Below are positions 33,865 to 44,088 of a stretch of 64,000 nucleotides of DNA, in pieces. Both the position numbers and the translations under genes were made by a program. The stretch is from NCBI GenBank assembly GCA_026874595.1, contig CM049320.1:37232214-37296213 (forward strand), written 5' to 3'. The stretch's first letter is position 1; every line of letters begins with the position of its first letter. Below the pieces are notes generated by a model, which was given only the letters and a program-made list of their open reading frames with translations, ran no database searches and was not told the DNA's origin. The stretch is from Sipunculus nudus. Lineage: Eukaryota; Annelida; Sipuncula; Golfingiida; Sipunculidae.

Positions 33865-34290
33865 TCATATGTCTAGCTTGGCATTAACCTGTAAGTCACG
33901 CTCAGTTTGGCTGCGCACCGTTGATGCTAACGACAAGTGGGAGGTTTTGTCTACTCCTACGAGGTTTAGTTCTCCGACTAAGAGAGATTCAGTTTCACAA
34001 TCCGGATAATCCGGTTCTCGTACGGATTCGTTCGTACTCAGGTTGACCGCCGCTAAAACATGCTGAGGATCAGCTCTTGTTTTACAAATGGGAAACGACC
34101 TGCCGAACTCTGCAACATCGCCGTACATCCTCTTCAAGTCGAACTGGGAACTTGCACGTTCATATGTTCCACTGACGTCTAGATGGCTCGCCATGATCGC
34201 CTCTTGGTCCATCTTCATAACATCACAACGTAACGACTGAGGTACCACGATCCTTGATCCGGATCAACGCGTTTATCTCACGCAATACGG
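33865..34290 (-). pseudogene. Integrase zinc-binding (HHCC) domain remnant
   Basis: In intact elements this domain helps the integrase bind DNA ends. Minus-strand peptide VPQSLRCDVMKM...ASHLDVSGTYERASSQF...GDVAEFGRSFPIC aligns with 'VP...R..VM..AHE...GGHLG...T..R....FYWPG...DV..FCRSCDIC'. The second His is kept, but the first is Q and an inner Cys is changed, so the zinc site is broken. The following residues (NLSTNESVREPDYPD ...) are linker; the catalytic D,D(35)E core is missing. It lies between the protease and RT pieces in the reading direction, i.e. before RT. Confidence 0.6.
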
Positions 34291-34370
34291 ACTAAGAATT
34301 CGTCCTTAGTCTGGAAAGTTCTATCACCTCCGCTAGTAAAATAAGCAAGCTCCCAGTAAGGAGCTAACGA

Positions 34371-34818
34371 CTAATCTTCGTCCTGCGCCTTTAAAAATTC
34401 GGCAGGATTTACATCAGTGACAGGACTAGCTACATGTAAACTTCGCGTCGGCAACTTTCGCTTACGTGCAGCGGCACGCATCTCTACTGCGGACGTCACT
34501 TCTGGTGGTGACTCGACGTTGTCACGCACTCTGTCTGGATCCCGATAAGACTTCCACGTAGCATTCGGATCGTTCTGATCCCGTTCTCCTGATACGTTTC
34601 CTAGTGCAAAGTCGCAAACGGCATCCCCGACTACTATCGCCTCGATAGTTCCGTACAAAACAGGGACAGTCTACACTTATCATCGCCGTAGGAAAACGTC
34701 TCACGGAACAGTCAAATAAACGACACTCGACTTTTTGTCCGGTGAACTGATAAGTATATCTCACGTACTCCTGCTGGAGAGCAACTAAGAGGTTAATGTC
34801 ATCGTCTATACCTGCCAT
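34371..34818 (-). pseudogene. Gypsy protease C-terminal part and linker remnant
   Basis: Peptides VECRLFDCSVRRFPTAMISVDCP, then in another frame YGTIEAIVVGDAVCDFALGNVSG, match the C-terminal half of the aspartic protease of SCAN-gag gypsy elements ('C.L.DG...R.P.A....DTPY..G...A....P..DLI.GN..GA'). A linker follows (AVEMRAAARKRKLPTR, NPAEFLKAQDED). The active-site D-T/S-G and the gag zinc knuckle are absent: gag runs directly into this part at about 34819, indicating an internal deletion. One frameshift lies near 34660. Confidence 0.65.
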
Positions 34819-35522
34819 CTACGTCACATGGTCAAAGTATCCACCAAGCCGTACTGCAAACTGACTGGGAGTTTCGCAAACTTTTGGCCAACAAGTACGA
34901 AACTTGTAACGATAACCCTCCTCAGTCATCTTGTAACGCTTTAAAAGAGCTAACTTTAGCTTATCGTAGTCCATGGCGTCAGTAACAGCTAACTGCGCGT
35001 AAGTATCAAATGCCTTAAGACACAAAAAAAAACTTAAGTGCAAAGCCAAGCTATCACGATCGTAGTTCTGACACAGGGATAACCGCTAAAAAGGCTCAAT
35101 AAAGGGGTCTAGTTTATCTTGCTGCTTGTCAAACGCAGGGAGCTAGAATTTTTGGCCGATTTCATACTCCTTATCTGTTTACATTCATCACTGCTGAATG
35201 CTGATTTCAATTTTAGCATTTCTATCTCGTAAGCTCTCTGAGCTTTAAGTTCTACTCGCTCATGCTCTGCCACTTCACGTTCTGCTGCTTCACGTTCACG
35301 TTCGTGTTCCATTTCTATCTCTCGCTCTGCTGCTTCACGTGTACGGTCTGCTGCTTCGCTTTCCCCTTCTGTCTCTCTCTGTTCAAGTTGTATCTTTCTC
35401 CGTCTAGCCTTCTTATCGCACTCGGCGTCTTCCCGCTGCATGGCTTCTAAAGCCCCTACGCGCTACAAACTCCTGTACCCTAACGCTTGTCCACATTCGA
35501 TAATGAACTTCAAAGACTCCAT
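34819..35522 (-). pseudogene. Ty3/gypsy gag with SCAN-like domain, broken
   Basis: Gag forms the particle of the retrotransposon. The minus-strand start is the ATG at 35520-35522 (MESLKFIIECGQALGY), followed by an in-frame stop and a long Glu/Arg-rich coiled region (35450-35180: ERETEGESEAADRTREAAER and repeats of REAAEREV). Then, in a shifted frame, FDKQQDKLDPFIEPF and LALHLSFFLCLKAFDTYAQL, and DAMDYDKLKLALLKRY...EEGYRYKFRTCWP...TPSQFAVRLGGYFDHVT, which is the SCAN/gag capsid-like domain typical of invertebrate gypsy families. The stop, one frameshift and loss of the zinc knuckle make it a pseudogene. A second gag start of the same type is at 53.1-53.3 kb. Confidence 0.75.
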
Positions 35523-36030
35523 GGTAACGGCTAAACTAACCGACTATGCAAGTGAACCGCATAACATTCGACAAATCCGCAAAAACGTAAACAGTAACCG
35601 CTGACAAAGTAAACCGATGGTATCCTTACAATCACACGATGGTTTCACCGAAGATCAAAGGATGTATGGACGGACGGGTGAACATAATTAGTATTTGTTA
35701 TCAAAGTCTGAGTACATTAATCAAAAGGAAACACTTACCTGTCGTGTGACCTCACTTAACAAATCACCATAAGCCAAGGTAATTAAATTTTACTAAACAT
35801 CTCTATTTATCAAATGTCTGCTCTAGTCTCCGTATTTATAAAACGTATAACAGTGGTTTCCCCTCCCACTGAGTAACTAGTAAGTATAAAACAGTAGTTT
35901 ACCATATAAAAATATTAACCTGCATTAACTCTACGTAGAGTTTGTATGTATTAAGTCTCAGCAATGACTCACAATTTCAAGTATTTTCTTGGGACAGTCA
36001 GTGTACAGACTTGCATGCTCATATCAATAG
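35523..36030. other. 5' leader/flank of the gypsy remnant, no LTR recognised
   Basis: On the minus strand this lies upstream of gag, where leader, primer-binding site and LTR are expected. I could not identify an LTR by TG..CA ends or by similarity to the LTR-like repeats elsewhere in the window. Confidence 0.35.
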
Positions 36031-36573
36031 TTAGCTGTAATACAATCCAGGGGTGTTAATCATTTTTCTACCACAAGGCGGCGCATCGATCAGTGGCTGA
36101 GTAAACAAAGAGCACGTGGTGAACGACCGCAGGACTGACTGTTCATTAGGTGCTTTGACGCTCAGCTTTGCAGACACTCTGATAACCTGATCCTTATTAG
36201 CTCAGGACAGTATATCTAAGAGAAGAACACATCACATATTATCAATTAGTCTGGCTACTGTTGAAATGTAATTTGCACGGTTTATTTATTGATCAGTGAT
36301 CACCAACAGATAACCATGCATATTACAGCACGATGGAATGCTAGGGTCCTAGAGCTTTGTTTTGAAATCATACACTTTATTAATTTACCGGATTCACATA
36401 CCAATGAAAGACAAATGCATTACATGTTATTGCAATTAAGCTGAATTTCACGGTGAAAAAAAAAACGAGGACGCACTCTGCGCTTACCGTCTGTTAAATC
36501 GTCTGTAACATCCTAGTCTATGGTAAACGTATATAGGGTACCAGTGAGATGTGCCGGATACACGGTACATATG
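36031..36573 (+). repeat. Dispersed repeat R1, short copy
   Basis: Relative of 17967-18900 in the same orientation; the shared blocks are given there. It carries a private segment (GTTTATTTATTGATCAGTGATCACC, about 36280) missing from the other copy, and lacks about 450 bases present there before the CCGGATACAC block. Confidence 0.65.
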
Positions 36574-36584
36574 TTATATTCACT

Positions 36585-36875
36585 GTGTAAAAGCAGTCAA
36601 TTTGTAAAATGCCTGAAATTTTCAGTCAATTTACTTAGTGCCTAATTCACTCAGACAATTTACAAAGTGACTGAAATTTAAAAGCATTTTTGTCCATTGA
36701 CTGAAAAATCAGTTGATTTATTTGACAGATTGACAGAGTCGATATGAAATAATCTTTTACTTCACATATCTAATTTTTGTGAAACAAATATTGCCAAATT
36801 GTATAACCAGCTACTTTTGTATAATCTTTATGCCTGTTTATTCTTTGCAGTCTATTTATGAAGACTATTGATTAA

Positions 36876-36937
<62 letters not shown>

Positions 36938-37450
36938 GAAATTGGCACACTGCTTTGTTATAATGGAAAATGCATACTATTTTACAGTTAACTTATATGT
37001 GAAATTTATGATGAAGAACCGTAAAGGATTACCACAGTTACAATGTTGATAATATTAAAGTATTTTTAGGTACAACATTTTTATGAATTATTTGTTTCTG
37101 GAACGATAATATTTCCTGTGAAGGAGGGGGATTCCACCCCCACACCCACTCATAAAGTGTAAAGGAAATTACACCCCTGAGACACTATGATATCTCATAT
37201 TATTACATAACTAATACTGCAAGAACCAGAATTAAGTCAAATGGACGCTTCTCAATATTTGAAACTTAAAAAAACACAATAATATGATGTAAAATATATA
37301 AAAAGTTTATAAGAATCTGGTATATAAAATAAATAATTGTATAACAATAGTTTTTCATTCTTTTTACATTTTCAGTCAATGTGTCAAACAAACTGACTAA
37401 TATTTCGGTCAATTTCTGAAATGACTAAAAATTTCAGTCTGACTATAACG
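36585..37450. mobile_element. Possible DNA element with CAGTCAATTT-type ends
   Basis: Several copies of CAGTCAATTT / AAATTGACTG-like words lie in both orientations at 36593-36725 and again at 37368-37440. The two clusters read roughly as inverted versions of each other (CAGTCAATTTGTAAAATG vs CAGTTTGTTTGACACATTG). The interior holds a (TA)n tract and no coding frame. hAT elements often have such subterminal motif clusters, but termini and target duplication are not clear. Confidence 0.3.
36882..36934. repeat. (TA)n microsatellite
   Basis: Nearly uninterrupted TA dinucleotides, about 26 units. Confidence 0.95.
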
Positions 37451-37629
37451 GTACAATAATAAGCAAAAACAATGTACTTAATCATGAATACATCAGCACT
37501 ACAAAAACTCATTAAAAATCTTCAAAGAACCATTTCATTTTTCTAGTTATTATAAACACATTTGCACATTTTAAATGAAACTAGATATATACTAATACTC
37601 TATCATTATTTCCAATTGTTAAAAACAAG

Positions 37630-37850
37630 TGCAGGGGCGGATCCAGGATTTAGGAAAAGGGGGGGGGGGGTCCAACCGAGGAGGACTAATGAAAATCCTA
37701 AAAAAAAGATCATCGGGTCCGGAAAAGGGAGGGTCCAAGCCGCAAAATTTCGTCTAAAACCCTTTAAAAAAGGTTGCTTCGGGTGAAAAAAAAAGGGGGG
37801 GGGGCTCCGGACCCCCTGGACCCCCCTCTAGATCTGCTTCTGCAGTGGCC
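37630..37850. mobile_element. Poly-G/poly-C foldback element, copy 2 (complete)
   Basis: The left end AGTGCAGGGGCGGATCCAGG and the right end CTAGATCTGCTTCTGCAGTG are inverted with a few changes. Inside are a G run (about 37659), GGGTCCGGAAAAGGGAGGG, a second G run and CTCCGGACCCCCTGGACCCC. It is about 220 bases, non-coding and MITE-like. Translation across it yields the peptide ADPGF, a familiar false ORF in marine invertebrate predictions. Confidence 0.6.
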
Positions 37851-39045
37851 TTTTCCATTATGTAATACTTGAACCCATATGAACTAATAAAAAATGGCTC
37901 TGCTGTAATATTCAAATTAAGTTAGATAAACCCAGTTACCTAAATTTTGTCTGCGTTTGGGCATTAAATGGATACAGGAATCCAGAAAATGCTGGAAATG
38001 TTTTAAATCAAATATTTGATGTCTGTATGTGGACAGATGTATTTTGAGTAATGTCTTTGCAGATATCAGGTGGTTTTAATGTATATATCAAATTATCCTA
38101 AAATTCTCCGCGTATTCTCCTTGCATTCTCCGGCTCTCCTCAGATCCGACTTTTAGACAGGCCAGATTCTGAGGTCAGTTGACGATCAGACATTGAGCGA
38201 ATAGGCGATTGTTAATATCCAACCCTGCTTCAATCGGTATGAAAACACAGGGACCTGCCAACTGGCTGTTGCCATCGTTATATAGATTACGCAGTCTGGT
38301 ATGGCTTGTCGGATGCAGATAAGCAGATATGTATCAGTGCTGCTGCAGAATGCTGGTATGAACAGCAAACGGGATGTGTATTGTGTCTATAATGTGTCTA
38401 TATGTCATAAGCAGATGAGATGTATGATACATGTCAACGAACCCATTCGTCATCAGTTGAGAGACAAAAGTAGATACATATATACTAAATAATTCATATA
38501 CAATCTTATTAAATTGACTGACGATTGAAGGGAAGCCAAAATACTGCGATGAATAAATATAAATTACATAGATAAGGGGGATATGAGGCAGAGCGAAAAT
38601 TCCAGGACAGAGTTAACGTAATTGTACTCTGACCAGGATTATTTTATATTATTATATTCATGGAAATATTATACAACTGGAAGATTTAATAAAATCCTTA
38701 GCTGAAATGTTGTCCATGAACAAGGAAATTGGTAAAATCATGTCATCCCTTATATCGCCGGAGGGCGAATACTGATCTGCTGTGGTATTACATAAATTCT
38801 GAGAAACTGATGGTCAGTCACCCCTTCGTGAACAGGACCACACGGACGGTGCAGGCATATTTGACTGGCGAGTCGCAGCCGGCGGGAAGGATCAAGAAGT
38901 GCACCGTTGATTTTCCTTGAGACACCTTAATACATTCACTACAAAAAGGACAGCGGAAGGGCAGGGCCTTTGTTTATAAATAACTAATCTTGAAAGCTAC
39001 GTATGGTGCAGAAAATTATTTTGTTTTCACTTTTTCTGAACATAT
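37851..39045. other. Stretch with no recognised gene
   Basis: A short frame at 38729-38920 ends in a basic stretch (QPAGRIKKC) with somewhat higher GC, but I recognise nothing in it. No repeat copies were noticed. Confidence 0.35.
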
Positions 39046-39119
39046 GTGCGAGGCTTAGACCCAGTTGTGGCTCTATTGTAAACACAACAGAGCCACAACT
39101 GGGTCTAGTGCGAGGCTTA
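39046..39119. repeat. Perfect 19-bp-arm palindrome between 12-bp direct repeats
   Basis: TAGACCCAGTTGTGGCTCT (39056-39074) and its exact reverse complement (39089-39107) enclose a 14-base spacer. The 12-mer GTGCGAGGCTTA stands at both sides (39046-39057 and 39108-39119). Perfect arms argue for a very recent origin, for example templated foldback synthesis during break repair or a tiny insertion with target duplication. Confidence 0.9.
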
Positions 39120-39231
39120 AACCGGGATGCAGCCTAAAACCACCCGGGATGCAGATAGCATTTATGGAAGGTGAAAATAAGCTTTCCGGACCGTCCAGAA
39201 GGACAACGACACGGACTTCGAGAATTATAAA

Positions 39232-39234
<3 letters not shown>

Positions 39235-39301
<67 letters not shown>
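39235..39301. repeat. (TA)n microsatellite
   Basis: TA repeats with a single TGTA interruption. Confidence 0.95.
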
Positions 39302-39469
39302 ACTTCTAGAATTTTATTTTATTAAACATAAATATATATTTACATAAATAAAAACCCGAAAAAGCGACAACTAATTCATTTAGGAAACAAATATATATCT
39401 TACCTGTTTTTTTTTTAATTTGTACGCATTTTTTTCTCATTTTGAGACTTTCAAATAAAGCCTCACTTT

Positions 39470-39660
39470 GTAACAGGGCACAAATCGTAACCACTTGACC
39501 GGGAATCTTCATACTTGACGTCTAGGGAGCTCCATGAAAAGCCTTCATGGAAATCTGAAATTAGGTCTCTGTTACCCATATCCTCTGAGCTATCGGGCTC
39601 ATAAATACCCCCGAAATAATTAAAAATGTGATACAAAAACGGTGTTTGTTTCTGGAGAAC
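39470..39660 (+). repeat. Single family A unit (~335-bp type, partial)
   Basis: Carries TAACAGGGCACAAATCGTAA, GGAATCTTCATACTTGACG, TCTGTTACCCATATCCTC and AATAATTAAAAATGTGATAC in the order of the arrays at 41-43 and 50.6-52.5 kb. Isolated single unit without hairpin. Confidence 0.7.
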
Positions 39661-39954
39661 TCCTCTGAGACCCTTGGACTGATCTTCCGTAACCCGGCAT
39701 AGTTGTTCCCTCACCTATGTAGTTGTGCATAACAAAGACAGGTAGCACCACCTGCAATCCTTTCTGGGCAGTCTGAATCTGGATGTCGTTTAGATAACAG
39801 CCGATATCTCAGGAGTGGCTCAATGTATTGAGCTGAAAGTTTGCATGTATATAGATCTTGGATCCGTCCATCTTGTAATCTAATTCAACAATCCTTGAAT
39901 TCAGCTGAGCGTCATGGCCCATGGGCAATTAATTTTTTATTATACACAGTCCGC

Positions 39955-40235
39955 ATCCGTTGCCCCCCACCTTTTTATCATGTTTGTAAACAATTGAAAG
40001 CTGCTTGCACAAGCGCCTGCGTACACATTTTTTTTTTTGGTAACAACCCGGAGTTGGGAATAAATGTCAGGAAGAATCCAGTTGTCATAACCTGGTGAAG
40101 ACATTAAAGCCAATCTCTCATGTTCAATAACGATATTTCATTTCACCATTATGAAATCGAGGCACCGGCGGGGTTCGAACCCGGGACCTTCAGCTAAGAA
40201 GCCAAACGCCTTAACCACTAAGCTACTGAATATTA
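39955..40235 (-). mobile_element. tRNA-derived SINE (minus strand)
   Basis: On the minus strand the head reads GTAGCTTAGTGGTTAAGGCG (A-box) and, about 40 bases later, GGTTCGAACCCCGCC (perfect B-box). The anticodon stem can pair with a CTT-like loop, but the acceptor stem does not close, so it is a SINE head and not a working tRNA. The body runs to about 39955. A (TTA)n tract abuts the head at 40228-40279. Confidence 0.7.
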
Positions 40236-40278
<43 letters not shown>

Positions 40279-40279
40279 T
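40228..40279. repeat. (TTA)n microsatellite
   Basis: About 16 trinucleotide units. Confidence 0.95.
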
Positions 40280-40572
40280 AACGTTCAACGTTGAACAAAT
40301 AAAAAGACAAGCCATATATTTTACATTTCAGTTCCGTTTTAAATTTGGAGTTATATGTCAAATTAATGTAATGACTTCCTGATTGGTTTTCCTTTTTGTT
40401 TTCAGATTCAAAAGCAGCGCCTCATAGGAAAAGAAACTTGGATGAACATTTTCCTTTGGAGTCATTCGGCTAAAACAGCTTTGAATAAATTTGATACTGA
40501 ACAAAAGCAACAGGATATTTTGAGTACATCCAGCTTATATCTGTAAAAGATTTAAGCAAGCCCCATCCAGAT

Positions 40573-40875
40573 ATGTATCCTGTAATTACCACCAACATCC
40601 ATTGGATTTTTCTATTGTTTTGGGTCATGCGTTCTCGTAGTGTGTCAGGTAAGTATCTTACTTCCTTTATCAAAGATAACAGGATCGTCAAAGCTCTTTA
40701 TGTTGTTGAGTGCAAATATAACCTAACAGTACCGGTTTTGATATCCACCTATCAGGATCAAATGGTCCGGACCTGTATTTCAATGGTCGATCTCACGATA
40801 GGTCAGCCATATGTTGTTGGATTTACAGCAACTAACGATGCACCATTTAATTACTGGTCGCACACCTTCATATGA
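40573..40875 (+). CDS. Exon candidate, possibly netrin/TIMP-type (NTR) domain
   Basis: A 100-codon frame has more protein-like composition than its surroundings. Its second half reads VKALYVVECKYNLTVPVL, STYQDQMVRTC, then DLTIGQPYVVGFTATNDA before a TGA. NTR domains (TIMPs, netrin and complement C-termini) have 'V..V.......C...L..G..YLV.G' in this region, which fits in spacing. The N-terminal CxC of TIMPs is not seen, and the expected later Cys is Trp. Inside the frame CAG|GTAAGT (about 40650) is a perfect donor, so the first part may belong to another exon or the frame may be fortuitous. A strong acceptor (CTTTTTGTTTTCAG, 40403) lies upstream with a short frame. The function is a guess. Confidence 0.3.
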   Translation: MYPVITTNIHWIFLLFWVMRSRSVSGKYLTSFIKDNRIVKALYVVECKYNLTVPVLISTYQDQMVRTCISMVDLTIGQPYVVGFTATNDAPFNYWSHTFI

Positions 40876-41039
40876 GGTTAAACAATCAGCCAACCTGGAT
40901 ATAAAGAGTTTTTTAAAGTAAATATTATGAATGATACAAACGTATGTTTTTTGGGCATTTTCTATAGCCTTTCTTCCATACAACCACTGAGATGAACCAG
41001 TTTAAAATGGGGTTTCTCATTGTTCCTATACAAACAAGT

Positions 41040-43076
41040 GGCCCATGGGCCATGACGCTCAGCTGAATTCAAGGAATGTTGAACAATGAGCAAAATGACT
41101 GCCAGAATGCAAACAAATCTTAAATTTTGTGAAAAGTCCTTAGAAATGGGTTTCAGTGGGCTTTTGGACTGATGACAACTTCATTTGAAGGTCTGATAAA
41201 TAGAAAAAAATGCGTAAACATTTGAAAAAAAATACAGGGAGTGCCATCAGTCTGCAGGAACTGATGAAACACTCCATGATCAATATATATCCAAAGAATC
41301 GTGGCTATCAAGGCATTAGTTATTCAGATACTGGAGCTTTTGTTTGTATCAAATTTTTAATTATTCTTGGGGGTATTTATGAGCCCTAGCTCGGAGAATA
41401 TGGGTAACAGAAACCTAATTTCAGGTTTCCATGGAGATTTTTCATTAATCTCCCTGGATGTCAAGTAAGAAGATTCTAGGTATAGCAGTTACAGTTTGTG
41501 GCATGTTAACAGATGATCACTTCATTTGAAGGTCTCATAAATAGAGAAAAATTGCCTAAAAATTGGAAAAAATACAGGTGGCGCCGCCAGTTTGCAGGAA
41601 CTGATGGAACACTCCATGATCAATATGCCTGCAAAGAATCATGGAGATCAATGCATTGGTTAATCAGATACTGGAGTTTTGTATCAAATTTTTAATTATT
41701 CTGAGGGGTACTTACTACGAAGGATATGGGTAACAGAGACCTAATTTCATGTTTTCACAGAGACTTTTCATGAACCTCCCTTGATGTCAAGTTAGAAGAA
41801 TCTAGGTCCAGCGGTTACGATTTGTGTCCTGTTAACAGATGACAGCTTCTTTGAAGGTCTCAAAAATAAAGAAAAAAATTTGTAAAAATTGAAAAAAAAT
41901 ACAGATGGCGCCACCAGTTTGCAGGAACCGATGGAACAATATTCATGCAAAGAATAATGGTGATCAATGCAGTAGTTATTCAGAGACTTGAGCTTTTGTA
42001 TCAAATTTTGCATTATCCTGGGGGGTACTTGGGGGCCCCATAGCTCCAAGGATATGGGTAACAGGGACCTAATTTCAGGTTTTCAAGGAGATTTTTCATG
42101 GACCTCTCTGGATATTAAGTTTGAAGATTCCAGGTCCAGTGGTTACGATCTGTGCCCTGTTAACAGATGACAGTTTCATTGAGGTCTGAAAAAAAAGAGA
42201 AAAAAAATTGGTAAAAATTTGAAAAAAATACAAGTGGCACCACCAGTTTGCAGGAAATTATGGAACGTCCCATGATCAATATTCATGCAAAGAATCATGG
42301 TGATCAATGCTGTGGTTATTCATAGGCCTCCAAGCATGTCAAGATAGAAGATTCTAGGTCCAGTTGTTACGATTTGTGCCCTGTTAACAGATGACTGCAT
42401 CTTTTAAGGTCTCAAAAATAGAGAAAAAAATCGTAAAATTCGAAAAAAAATACAGGTGGCGCCACCAGTCTGCAGAAACTGATGAAACATCTCATGATTA
42501 ATATGTATGCCAAAAATCATGACCATCAGTGATATAGTTAATGAGATATTAAAGTTTTTGTATGAAATTTTTGACTATTCTGTGGGGATAATTTTGGGCC
42601 CCATAGCTCAAAGGATATGGGTAAGAGAGACCTTATTTCTGGTTTCCATGGAGACTTTTCATAGGTCTCTCAGAATATCAAGAATGAAGATTCTAGGTCC
42701 AGTCTTTACAATTTGTGCCCTGTTAACAGATGTCCACATTTTAAAAGGTCTCAAAAATAGAGAAAACAATTCGTAAAAAATCGTAAAAAATATAGTTAAT
42801 GAGATATTAAAGTTTTTGTATGATTTTTTTTTTACTATTCTGGGGGGTACTTTGGGGCCCCATAGCTCGAAGGATATGGGTAACAGAGACCTAATTCCAG
42901 GTTTCCAAGAAGATTTTTAATGGACCTCTCTGGATGTAAAGTAAGAAGATTCCAGGTCTAGCGGTTACGATTTGTGCCCTGTTAACGGACGGACAGAGGG
43001 CCGGACGGACGGACGGACGACGGACAAAGAGTGATCGCTATAGCTCAGATGACTTACAGTCAGCTGAGCTAAAAAA
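41040..43076 (-). repeat. Family A array, ~330-bp units, minus orientation
   Basis: The word GTTAACAGATGA recurs near 41507, 41830, 42163, 42385 and 42722, spacing about 323, 333, 222 (one shortened unit) and 337 bases. Each unit contains TGGCGCCACCAG next to CTGCAGGAACTGATG, CATGATCAATAT, CAAATTTTTAATTATTC, GGATATGGGTAACAG and GGTCCAG.GGTTACGAT. The array ends at 42985-43076 with a (GGAC)n tract, AAAGAGTGATCGCTAT and the hairpin AGCTCAGATGAC ttaca GTCAGCTGAGCT, followed by AAAAA. It is the reverse complement of the array at 50.6-52.5 kb. The plan (core repeats, tetranucleotide tract, terminal hairpin) resembles Helitron-like pearl/HINE elements of molluscs. Confidence 0.8.
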
Positions 43077-43557
43077 ACATTTAATAAAATAAAATTAAAA
43101 ACAACCTTTTCCATCTAATTAAAACTCTTTCCAATATTTCTTAATAAACCAATTTTAAAGAATTTTTCTTTGATGTGAAACTCTATGCAATGAATTTATA
43201 TTAAGAGTTTAATTCGCTCCTCTCTGCTATGAATCAGAAAAAGGGCAAGAATCATAAATTGATCTTTGTATCAAAGATTCTCCGATGACTATAGCTTCAG
43301 CAACCTAATATAGTTTTTTAGCAATAAATTACAAAAAAAATTCTTGTATTTGTCAATCTTTAAGGCTTCTGTTTCTGCATTTAGTAATAATTAATCGTAT
43401 TTATTTTTTGTATATATTTACACTTTTAAAATATAAACAAAATCATATTATAAAAAAAAAAAGATAACGTATAGTTGTCTAAAGGCCACGATTGATACAT
43501 GCTTTCTTCTCTGTCTCTCTCGACCTCGCCAATGCCAAAACTTTATCAAGGACCCAT
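43077..43557. other. AT-rich stretch, no gene recognised
   Basis: Poly-A patches only. Confidence 0.4.
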
Positions 43558-43580
43558 TGGTGGTCGTAATTTCGGGGTTT

Positions 43581-43582
<2 letters not shown>
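43550..43582. mobile_element. Isolated pogo/Tigger-type terminal repeat
   Basis: TTGGTGGTCGTAATTTCGGGGTTTCA matches the right end of the 44089-45108 element (TTGGTGGTCGTTATTCCGGGGTTTTACTG) and is followed at once by a (TA)n tract. No matching left end is nearby, so this is a truncated copy. Confidence 0.5.

Positions 43583-43628
<46 letters not shown>
43583..43628. repeat. (TA)n microsatellite
   Basis: About 23 units starting right at the end of a TIR fragment. Confidence 0.95.
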
Positions 43629-43632
<4 letters not shown>

Positions 43633-43965
43633 TTACACCATTTCACTTTATCCACATTTGAAGGATGTAAAACAGCTAAACACACTTGAAAAAAATATTT
43701 ATAGGTATAGGTGTTTGTAGCAGAGATGTACCTGTTACGAAGGTTTTCCTGTATATTGATATATAAGAATTCTATGAAATATTTCTTTAAAAAAAAAGGA
43801 AAAATTATGTTGCATCAGCGTTAGAATATTATCTAATATTTGTTAACAAATTATAATCCATTTTAAAATTTTACAATCAATTTACCATTCTTATACATGT
43901 TTAAGGAAAATACGTATACTGAAAGGAAGATGTCTTTTCCTGTAGAAATATTCAATAAATATGTG

Positions 43966-43966
43966 G

Positions 43967-44017
<51 letters not shown>

Positions 44018-44018
44018 A
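43966..44018. repeat. (TA)n-(TG)n compound microsatellite
   Basis: TA repeats change to TG repeats at about 43991. Confidence 0.95.
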
Positions 44019-44088
44019 TCAAATACATACGGGTATGAATAATTACATCCGCAAAAAAATAATTACATCCACATATCCAATGATTATA

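Noticed and set aside
37562-37786. Frame containing ADPGFRKRGGG
   Set aside because: A known type of false frame produced by the GGCGGATCCAGG poly-G element.
40165-40235. Functional tRNA gene (CTT anticodon-like)
   Set aside because: A- and B-boxes are good but the acceptor stem does not pair and a SINE body follows.
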